A stretch of DNA of 31,012 nucleotides, taken from contig DAOOVW010000018.1 of the NCBI GenBank assembly GCA_035370465.1, positions 1-31,012 on the forward strand, given 5' to 3'. Positions within the stretch are counted from its first letter, which is position 1, and each line of letters begins with the position of its first letter. Below the pieces are notes generated by a model. It did not search any database and was not told the origin of the DNA. It saw only the letters and a list, made by a program, of their open reading frames with translations. Both the position numbers and the translations under genes were made by a program. This DNA is from a bacterium (lineage in GTDB: Bacteria; Ratteibacteria; UBA8468; B48-G9; JAFGKM01). This document shows, one piece after another, positions 1-5,667 of the stretch.

Positions 1-1
1 A

Positions 2-670
2 GAAAAAGGGGAAACACTTGGTATAATTGGTGAAAGTGGAAGTGGTAAAACAACACTTGGCAAAATAATTATAAAATTGATAGAACCAGATAAAGGAAAA
101 ATAATTTTTAAAAACACAGATATAACTCATATAAAAGAAAAGGGATTAAGAAGTTTAAGAAAAAAATTCCAGATAATATTCCAAAATCCTTATAGGTCAT
201 TAAATCCAAGAATGACTGCCCTTGAAATTGTTATGGAAGGTGTTGCTGGAAATAAAAAAGAGAAAATAGAAAAAGGCAAATATCTTTTAGACCTTGTTGG
301 AATAAAAAATGAGAAATTTAGTAATTTCCCTTACCAATTTTCAGGTGGAGAAAGACAGAGAATTTCAATAGCAAGGGCATTATCAACAGAACCAGAATTT
401 ATTATATGTGATGAACCAACTTCAAATCTTGACTTATCAATTCAGGCACAAATTTTAAACTTATTTATTGACCTAAAAGAAAAATTCAATCTCACATACC
501 TTTTTATTTCTCATGACCTTAAAGTTATAAAATTTATTTCTGACCGAATTGCTGTTATGTATAAAGGAGAGATTGTTGAAATTGGACAGACAGAAAAAAT
601 TATAGAAAACCCGACAAATCCATATTCAAAAACCCTCTTTGATATTGAAAAAACCCAATTCTCTATTTAA
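2..670 (+). CDS. Oligopeptide/dipeptide ABC transporter ATP-binding protein, 5'-truncated by window edge (DppF/OppF type)
   Basis: This is the ATPase of a peptide-type ABC importer; it hydrolyses ATP on the cytoplasmic face of the inner membrane to drive uptake. The frame is open from base 2, before the first in-frame ATG at 77, and already encodes the Walker A motif GESGSGKTT, so the true start lies outside the window. The DppF/OppF hallmark NPYRSLNPRM follows, then the signature SGGERQRISIARAL, Walker B FIICDEPTSNLD and the H-loop histidine in LFISHD. The C-terminus NPTNPYSKTLFDIEKTQFSI is the usual short oligopeptide-transporter tail. The last 42 nt of the gene are duplicated at 17617-17658, next to galK, so this gene appears to be the insertion target of the CRISPR island. 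It converges on the Cas6-RT gene with a 34-nt gap. The family call is firm; the substrate is unknown. Confidence 0.93.
   Translation, partial: EKGETLGIIGESGSGKTTLGKIIIKLIEPDKGKIIFKNTDITHIKEKGLRSLRKKFQIIFQNPYRSLNPRMTALEIVMEGVAGNKKEKIEKGKYLLDLVGIKNEKFSNFPYQFSGGERQRISIARALSTEPEFIICDEPTSNLDLSIQAQILNLFIDLKEKFNLTYLFISHDLKVIKFISDRIAVMYKGEIVEIGQTEKIIENPTNPYSKTLFDIEKTQFSI
629..670 (+). repeat. Left copy of 42-nt direct repeat bounding the CRISPR island (att-like)
   Basis: This segment is the last 13 codons plus stop of the ABC ATPase gene (KTLFDIEKTQFSI-stop). It matches 17617-17658 at 36 of 42 positions by my alignment, in the same orientation. The two copies bracket the whole CRISPR-Cas locus and nothing else. 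A gene 3' end duplicated at both edges of an island is the pattern left by integrative elements that insert at gene ends. That it was an attachment site is inference, because no integrase gene is present. Confidence 0.6.
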
Positions 671-704
671 TTTTTTTTACACTATATTAACTTTCCCACA
701 AAAT

Positions 705-2600
705 TTACCTCCAACGCCCAAATTTGAATTCATATGTTCTTTTCCCATCCTTATCTACTACGACATTTCTTGTCGTTGTTGGAAAGGTAAATATATTCTC
801 TTGAATATTTTTAAAGATAATATAACATAAAGAAAAATCTCCTTGAAGACATACTTTCCCATCAGGATTTTTTGATAACCAGCATCTGATTTTTTCAATA
901 ATTTCTCTTGCAACTTTATTAGATACTTCATCAAGAGAAAGGTAAGGGTTCACATCAGGAAATGGGATGAAATCAATCTGCTCCCATCCCTTTTTTTGTT
1001 CTTCTGACCAAGTTTCAGGACTATGGTTTGAAATTACTAATAATTTTTTCATCTTACCCCCTTTTTTAATTCTTAATCCCGGTCCTGAGAGAAAATTCTC
1101 TGCCTGGGAGAGAATATTTCGTGCATCCTCTTTTGTTTTGGTAAGAATAATAAAGTCATCTCCATACCTTACCATTTTTACATTAGAATTTTGTATTTTT
1201 TCATTAAAAGAATACAGATACAGATTAGCCAGAACAGGAGAAAGTGGACTTCCCTGAGCCAGCCCTTTAACTCGCGGGAAATATCTTTCACCAACGATAT
1301 ACCCATTTTTTATGGACTTTAACAGAACACTTTTCAAAATTATATCTTTTTGTGGAATGTAAAAATCAAGCAGAGCAGTTAAAATTTCAAGGTCAATAGA
1401 AAGGAAAAAATCTTCAATATCTGCTTCAACAGCATACTGATAACCTTCTGAAACTGCTGATCTTAGCATATCCAGAGCAATCTCTCTTGATTTTCCCTTT
1501 CTGAAACCAATTGAACTTGCTTCAAATATTCTATCAAAAACGCCTGATATAGTCCTTAAAAGATACTCCTGGACAATCAGGTCTTTAAAACAAGGTTGTT
1601 CTATCAATCTTTTAGAACCATCCTTCTTTTTAATATAGAAGGACCTATTGGGTGAAGGAGTATAAGTATTTTCTTTTATTTCTTCATATATCTTTTCTGC
1701 ATATGTTTCTTCATTAAAAGAAAACCCTTCTGTTTCTGACAAATTTGTAATTGCATTATTATACCTTTCCATAGTTATTTTAATTGTATCAATTATTGAC
1801 TTCTTATTTGGAAAAAACGAATCAAAAAAAGGAACAGAGTTATTGTGTAATACATAATAACCCTGTGAAAATGAAATCTTTGCTCCTGTATGAAGTTCAC
1901 TACCAAGAATTAAAAAAGGAAGGAAGTCCTTAAATACTCCCTTTATGTATAATTTCCCAATGCAGCCGTTTATATATTGAGTATGACCAATCTGGGACAT
2001 GGAAGGATGTCTAATTTCAGTATAGTTCCAATAATAAGGCAATAATGTAAAATCATCTTTTTTGCTGGTATAGTGTATTTCCTTGCCAAACAACCTAAAA
2101 AACCTATTTTCATATACCTTGATAAATTCTTCTTTGGAAATATATGTTCTTTGTTTGCTTTTTTGTGGCTTAAAAGGAAATGGTGATAGGAATTCCAAAC
2201 ATATTTCACCTTCTGAATGTATTTCTCCAATATCCAAAAGAAGATTATCAAAAGACCTGTTTTCAATTTCACCAATTTCAAGAATATCAAAATTTCTACC
2301 TGTTATTGGGTCAAAAAGATAAGAAATAAATGTTTTTTTCCATTGATTATAATATTCAGGGGACTTTTTGAAAAAAAACACCTCAATAGGTAGTTTATCA
2401 AACTGGTGCATCTTATATGTGTGTTTTTTCCCTTTAATATGGAAAAAAATAATAGGTTCATCACCTGATAATAATGAATTAACCCCTTTTATTATTGCCT
2501 GGATTATAACAAAGGGATGAGAAGACATTGCAGGCGATGTATTTATGTTCACAAGAGTAAGACATAATCTATACCACTGGCAATTTTTCAATATATCCAT
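705..2600 (-). CDS. Cas6-reverse transcriptase fusion with C-terminal Csx20-like domain
   Basis: A 631-aa fusion. Residues about 1-265 look like Cas6, the endoribonuclease that cuts pre-crRNA in the repeat: LEFLSPFPF, then the C-terminal glycine-rich region with GKLYIKG and GAKISFSQGYY (about 215-249). Residues about 300-516 are a reverse transcriptase with KKKDGSKRLIEQP, IGFRKGKS, motif A VEADIEDFF (D394), GLAQGSPLSP and the catalytic YGDD at 479-482. The RT stops soon after YGDD; motif 7 and the thumb are missing. Residues 517-631 begin at an internal Met (MKKLLVISNHS) and carry CLQGDF and TTTRNV, which recall Csx20, a family linked to cyclic-oligoadenylate degradation in type III systems. 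Known relatives are Cas6-RT-Cas1 fusions; here Cas1 is replaced and no cas1 is nearby. The ATG at 2600 has AAGGA upstream. Cas6 and RT are firm; the Csx20 assignment is from memory of the family pattern and moderate. Confidence 0.85.
   Translation of the reverse strand: MDILKNCQWYRLCLTLVNINTSPAMSSHPFVIIQAIIKGVNSLLSGDEPIIFFHIKGKKHTYKMHQFDKLPIEVFFFKKSPEYYNQWKKTFISYLFDPITGRNFDILEIGEIENRSFDNLLLDIGEIHSEGEICLEFLSPFPFKPQKSKQRTYISKEEFIKVYENRFFRLFGKEIHYTSKKDDFTLLPYYWNYTEIRHPSMSQIGHTQYINGCIGKLYIKGVFKDFLPFLILGSELHTGAKISFSQGYYVLHNNSVPFFDSFFPNKKSIIDTIKITMERYNNAITNLSETEGFSFNEETYAEKIYEEIKENTYTPSPNRSFYIKKKDGSKRLIEQPCFKDLIVQEYLLRTISGVFDRIFEASSIGFRKGKSREIALDMLRSAVSEGYQYAVEADIEDFFLSIDLEILTALLDFYIPQKDIILKSVLLKSIKNGYIVGERYFPRVKGLAQGSPLSPVLANLYLYSFNEKIQNSNVKMVRYGDDFIILTKTKEDARNILSQAENFLSGPGLRIKKGGKMKKLLVISNHSPETWSEEQKKGWEQIDFIPFPDVNPYLSLDEVSNKVAREIIEKIRCWLSKNPDGKVCLQGDFSLCYIIFKNIQENIFTFPTTTRNVVVDKDGKRTYEFKFGRWR
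1057..1067 (-). promoter_or_regulatory. Internal ribosome binding site before the Csx20-like domain
   Basis: On the minus strand the sequence reads AAAAAAGGGGG, then TAAG, then the ATG at 1052-1050 that begins the Csx20-like domain. This is as strong a Shine-Dalgarno as those of the separate genes in the locus. It suggests that the 115-aa Csx20-like protein can also be made on its own from within the fusion gene. This is sequence-based inference only. Confidence 0.45.
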
Positions 2601-2630
2601 CTTATTCCTTATTATTTTTCCTTTGTATTT

Positions 2631-2883
2631 CCTTCCTTTGTAAAGGAAGGTTAGGATGGATTTCTAAATCTCCCCTAACCCCTCTTTCTAAAAGAGGGGA
2701 TTTATTAAGAAACTCCCTCCTTTTGTAAAGGAGGGTTGGGGTGGATTTCTCTGTATCTCCTCTTATTAAACCCCGCATGCTTATCTTATCTCTACCTTGT
2801 AGGGCTGGTTCGTATGCTTTCCTTAAACTGCCTGTGTAGAACAATCCCCCTCGCCCCCTTGTGGGAGAGGGCCAGGGGAGATT
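2631..2883. repeat. GC-rich hairpin cluster on the trailer side of array 1
   Basis: Three perfect 9-bp stems lie in tandem: CCTTCCTTT with AAAGGAAGG (2631-2650), CCCCTCTTT with AAAGAGGGG (2679-2699) and CCCTCCTTT with AAAGGAGGG (2715-2735). They are linked by related phrases such as TTAGGATGGATTT and TTGGGGTGGATTT. The stretch continues through a GGGAGAGGGCCAGGGGAGA segment that is also found before arrays 2 and 3. It contains no convincing gene; the small ORFs here are produced by the repeats. Lying downstream of array 1 in its transcription direction and just upstream of the Cas6-RT gene, it may act as terminators or RNA-stability elements. The units resemble dispersed REP-type elements. 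Confidence 0.75.
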
Positions 2884-3055
2884 TCTCAAGTCCCCAGTCC
2901 TGGGGATGTCCTTTGGGACAGTAGAACTTTGCCCAAAAAAGGAGGATTAAGTTTCAGTCCCCAGTACCAGGGATGTCCTTTGGGACAGTGTCAGTTCAAC
3001 AAGATGGTAGCGTAAAAATGTTTCAGTCCCCAGTCCTGGGGATGTCCTTTGGGAC
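2884..3055 (-). CRISPR. CRISPR array 1: 3 repeats, 2 spacers, leaderless
   Basis: 36-nt repeats lie at 2884-2919, 2951-2986 and 3020-3055, separated by 31- and 33-nt spacers. On the plus strand the repeat starts GTTTCAGTCCCCAG and ends GATGTCCTTTGGGAC. On the minus strand it ends in GGGGACTGAAAC, giving the 8-nt 5' handle ACTGAAAC typical of Cas6-cut type III crRNA, so transcription is inferred on the minus strand, as for the cas genes. The first repeat (2884-2919) is degenerate over its first five bases, marking the trailer end. The middle repeat is a chimera: left arm CCCCAG, right arm CCAGGG, which breaks the hairpin. The leader shared by arrays 2 and 3 is absent. This array is probably an old remnant. 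Confidence 0.95.
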
Positions 3056-3056
3056 G

Positions 3057-3121
3057 CTGAATAAAGTTTTCAACGAGCAGTTTTATTAGGTTTTTCCAAT
3101 ACATTCCGATTCTTAAATTCT
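3057..3121 (-). pseudogene. Fossil of a RAMP gene 3' end abutting array 1
   Basis: This stretch matches 5655-5720, which covers the end of the array 2 leader and the last codons of the TIGR03986-type RAMP gene. The shared pieces include GGTTTTTCCAATACA and TCCGATTCTTAAATTCT. The part nearest array 1 (CTGAATAAAGTTTTCAA) is closer to the array 3 leader. No open RAMP frame continues rightward. It shows that array 1 once sat beside a copy of the RAMP gene and that the segment was duplicated and then decayed. The rest of the gap to 3223 holds nothing I recognise. Confidence 0.7.
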
Positions 3122-3223
3122 AATTTGTCCCTTTACATAACTGGTAAATTTGAGCAAGTTCAGAAGAATATTCAATCCCCTTATCATCTTATCTTCTTTT
3201 ATTACCTTCTTTAAAATCTTTTT

Positions 3224-4735
3224 TCAAATAGTATGTCTTTCTGCATTTACTTCATTCCACCCTTTAAGTAATTTTCCTAACTTTATTCTTTTTCCATTTT
3301 CTTCCAGGATTTTAAAAAGTTTGTTCTTTTCGTCCTTAACTGAAAGCATAAAACAGCGATTTTCCCAATCTTCAAGGGATTTTTCTGGCCAATCTGTATT
3401 TACATAAAAAATAATTTCTTCATTATTATTTCCACAGATTATTTTTAATGGGAATTCAACACCTAATTCATAGATTAACTCAGAGATGTTATTTATATCA
3501 CTTGATTCATCAAGAGAACTCAATTTATAAGAGGAATTTGGGTTAATACTTTCTCTCATGATGTAAAATGCATTTAATCCCTCTGCTTTTGCAAACATTT
3601 CACAAATCTTATCCAAGGTCAAAAAATATGAACTTTTATAAAAACCTATAAAATTAAGAAAATTTTTTATCATCTTTCTTATTATCTCATCGCGAGTTGT
3701 CTCCTCCTTTGAGAAATCAAGTCCAGGCGATATTTCTCCTGTTAATATCATGGAAACTCCCTCTAAATCTACACAACTTCTTATTTCCATAAATTCCTGA
3801 AGTCCACGGCAGGCCCAGCGTCTTTCCCGAAATGATGTTGTATCTTCGTCCGCTTGGAAAGATGTTCTTGTTGCTTTATGTTCTAACTCTCCAATAGTTA
3901 TTGCGCTTACTACTGTGGTTATCCAATTTGGAGTAGAGAGGAAATCAGAACGTACAAAATCATTTAATGCATCTAATAAGCTAGTCGTTACTTGTGCCTT
4001 ATAAAACATATTTGTATCAAGAGCAATAATAACATCATCAAATCGGCACATATTATTGGCAAGTGTAATGTAATCTTTGGACTTTAGAATTCCTATTCTC
4101 ATCAAGGATGATTCTATAGAGGAACTTATTAAAGGACAATTCTCTGCTGTTGTCTTACCTGATAAAGCGTCAGAAACAGGGGTATAAACAAGATTACCCT
4201 CCTGGTCTATCTTAACTTCTCCGAGGTTTATATCTTTACCATCCACGGGCTGCTTTTTCCCTTCTTTTAAATGAATCTGGAAATTATCAGGGCACGAAAG
4301 ATAAAAAGAATATCCTTCCTTAATTAAAGTTGAGAATATAAATTCTAATTCACAAACATTAAACTCTTGCTGTTTTTCTTTTAAAAGTTCTACCTTATCT
4401 AAAAAGTTCTCAAAAATATTATCTTCTTGAATTCCTCCCTGAGAAATGGACTCTTCCGGACCAGATTTCCGAGCAAGAGAAATTTCAATTGTGGATATTT
4501 TAAAATTATCTTGTGCTGAAGGTATTTTATCAATATTCACTTTTTCTTTCCTTAATAAATGAGGTGCGAAGTTATCGCAAAGTAAGTTTACTAAATCTGC
4601 GGTTCTACTGATTGCTCTGCCGGGAGCACTAATGCAAATTTGTCCATCATGAGGATATTTTTCTCTAAATAATAAAGAGAATACAGAAAGAACATAGTGT
4701 CCGAGTGGCCTACTTTTTACCACTAAACTTCCCAT
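3224..4735 (-). CDS. Alba-PIN fusion protein in the CRISPR locus
   Basis: 503 aa. Residues about 4-90 match the Alba nucleic-acid-binding fold: RPLGHYVLSVFSLL, then APGRAISRTADLVNLL, which parallels the Alba signature GRAISRAVDVAEI, and the end KISTIEISLARK, which parallels VSTIEIVLAK. A less conserved linker (about 95-230) is followed by a PIN ribonuclease domain: IIALDTNMFY (D240), IGELEHKA (E283), TRDEIIRKM (D349) and FLTLDKICEM (D375). These four acidic residues are those of an intact PIN metal site. The C-terminal ~110 aa are unassigned. The ATG at 4735 has a strong AAAGGAGG seven bases upstream. It sits between arrays 1 and 2 on the cas strand, so a role in crRNA or target-RNA metabolism, or as an accessory effector, is likely. 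I know of no named Cas family with this architecture. The PIN call is firm and the Alba call good; the function is inferred. Confidence 0.8.
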   Translation of the reverse strand: MGSLVVKSRPLGHYVLSVFSLLFREKYPHDGQICISAPGRAISRTADLVNLLCDNFAPHLLRKEKVNIDKIPSAQDNFKISTIEISLARKSGPEESISQGGIQEDNIFENFLDKVELLKEKQQEFNVCELEFIFSTLIKEGYSFYLSCPDNFQIHLKEGKKQPVDGKDINLGEVKIDQEGNLVYTPVSDALSGKTTAENCPLISSSIESSLMRIGILKSKDYITLANNMCRFDDVIIALDTNMFYKAQVTTSLLDALNDFVRSDFLSTPNWITTVVSAITIGELEHKATRTSFQADEDTTSFRERRWACRGLQEFMEIRSCVDLEGVSMILTGEISPGLDFSKEETTRDEIIRKMIKNFLNFIGFYKSSYFLTLDKICEMFAKAEGLNAFYIMRESINPNSSYKLSSLDESSDINNISELIYELGVEFPLKIICGNNNEEIIFYVNTDWPEKSLEDWENRCFMLSVKDEKNKLFKILEENGKRIKLGKLLKGWNEVNAERHTI

Positions 4736-4925
4736 TTTTTACCTCCTTTCAATTTTAACTTATTATTCTAAACAACAAAGGACAATTTCTTTATCATTGG
4801 GCCTATTAAACACACTCTTCTGCATCCTTGTCCCGTAATCCTTCATCCTTTTGGTCATTTTGTTTCTTCAGTATTGTCAAAAAATTTATTCTCTTTTTCA
4901 CTTATCCCTCACCAAATCCCCTCTA
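4736..4925. other. Intergenic stretch upstream of the Alba-PIN gene
   Basis: This is non-coding sequence between the Alba-PIN start and the hairpin cluster of array 2. It holds the Alba-PIN ribosome binding site (minus strand AAAGGAGG). A minus-strand TTGACA occurs near 4875-4880, but I see no good -10 at a proper distance, so I do not call a promoter. No RNA gene is recognised. Confidence 0.4.
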
Positions 4926-5118
4926 CCTCCCCCTTATCAAGGGGAGAACCTAAATCTCCTCTAACCCCTCTTTCTAAAAGAGGGGAATTCTCTTTTAATT
5001 CCTTCCTTTTGTAAAGGAAGGTTAGGATGGATTGCTTCTCCCTCCTTTTCCAAAGGAGGGTTGGGGTGGATTTTCTATCTTTTTCCTCTCCCTTTGTGGG
5101 AGAGGGCCAGGGGAGATT
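4926..5118. repeat. GC-rich hairpin cluster on the trailer side of array 2
   Basis: The same set as before array 1, in a different order: a CTCCCC/GGGGAG hairpin near 4927-4946, the CCCCTCTTT/AAAGAGGGG stem at 4965-4985, the CCTTCCTTT/AAAGGAAGG stem at 5001-5021, the CCCTCCTTT/AAAGGAGGG stem at 5040-5060, then the GGGAGAGGGCCAGGGGAGA segment running into the first degenerate repeat. Reordering of like units suggests that they shuffle or expand independently of the arrays. It lies downstream of array 2 in the transcription direction and upstream of the Alba-PIN gene's 5' region. Confidence 0.75.
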
Positions 5119-5556
5119 TCTCAAGTCCCCAGTCCTGGGGATGTCCTTTGGGACGATTTAAAGATTATCTTAGGAGCAGTAATGTTTCAGTCCCCAGTCC
5201 TGGGGATGTCCTTTGGGACTTAGCTGGTCAAGCTGGCAAAATTATGGAGTTTCAGTCCCCAGTCCTGGGGATGTCCTTTGGGACTATTTATTTAGCAAAA
5301 GGATCAGCGTCTTGGGTGTTTCAGTCCCTGGTTCCAGGGATGTCCTTTGGGACTTTTAGAAAACGGAAAAACGAGAGTTATTTTTGTTTCAGTCCCCAAT
5401 TCTGGGGATGTCCTTTGGGACAGGAAGCCCCCTCTATTCAATCCCGATTTGTTTCAGTCCCCAATTCTGGGGATGTCCTTTGGGACAGTATGGCCGCATC
5501 CTTGGGGGTTGGGAGTAATCGTTTCAGTCCCCAGTCCTGGGGATGTCCTTTGGGAC
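5119..5556 (-). CRISPR. CRISPR array 2: 7 repeats, 6 spacers
   Basis: Repeats lie at 5119-5154 (degenerate first five bases), 5184-5219, 5249-5284, 5318-5353, 5386-5421, 5451-5486 and 5521-5556; the spacers are 29, 29, 33, 32, 29 and 34 nt. The repeat family is the same as in arrays 1 and 3, inferred to be read on the minus strand. The repeat at 5318-5353 has compensatory changes in both hairpin arms (CCCTGG with CCAGGG in place of CCCCAG with CTGGGG), good evidence that the RNA hairpin is functional. The repeats at 5386 and 5451 have AATT in the loop region. The leader-proximal repeat at 5521 is the consensus. Long plus-strand ORFs across the array are artefacts of the repeats. Confidence 0.98.
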
Positions 5557-5667
5557 TCTTCCTTTGAAAACCATTGATATTCAAAGGATGTATAAGCAAA
5601 AATTCCTAACCTCCCACAAAATTGTACCCCTTTTCCCATTTTCCCCCATAGGTTCTGAATAATTTTT
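5557..5667 (-). promoter_or_regulatory. Leader of CRISPR array 2
   Basis: The ~100 nt flanking the array on its right are nearly the same as the flank of array 3 (8269-8402). The conserved parts are an inverted repeat CCTTTGAA/TTCAAAGG (5561-5568 and 5580-5587) four bases from the first repeat, then CTCCCACAAAATTGT, a C/T-rich run and CATAGGTTCTGAATAA. It ends at the stop codon of the upstream RAMP gene. Conservation on one side only, beside the consensus repeat, marks this as the leader. The inverted repeat may be a protein-binding site or an RNA hairpin. I could not pick a convincing -35/-10 pair. Confidence 0.75.

Noticed and set aside
671..704. T-rich stretch after the ABC ATPase gene as a rho-independent terminator
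   Set aside because: No stem precedes the T run on either strand.
695..712. TCCCACAAAATT shared between the Cas6-RT 3' flank and the array leaders, as a fourth leader remnant
   Set aside because: About 12 matching bases in AT-rich DNA with no further similarity and no repeat beside it; chance is adequate.
705..2600. Retron or group II intron reverse transcriptase
   Set aside because: There is no msr/msd-like RNA or intron RNA domain nearby, and the N-terminal Cas6 fusion and CRISPR setting explain the RT.
2602..2889. Minus-strand ORF in the hairpin cluster before the Cas6-RT gene
   Set aside because: It is made of the hairpin units themselves (similar peptides arise at 4909-5124), with no start signal or family resemblance.
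5061..5567. Plus-strand ORF across array 2 encoding repeated SPQSWGCPLG-like peptides, suggestive of a tandem-repeat protein
   Set aside because: The periodicity is that of the CRISPR repeats; the frame shifts between copies and the same happens over arrays 1 and 3. No ribosome binding site.
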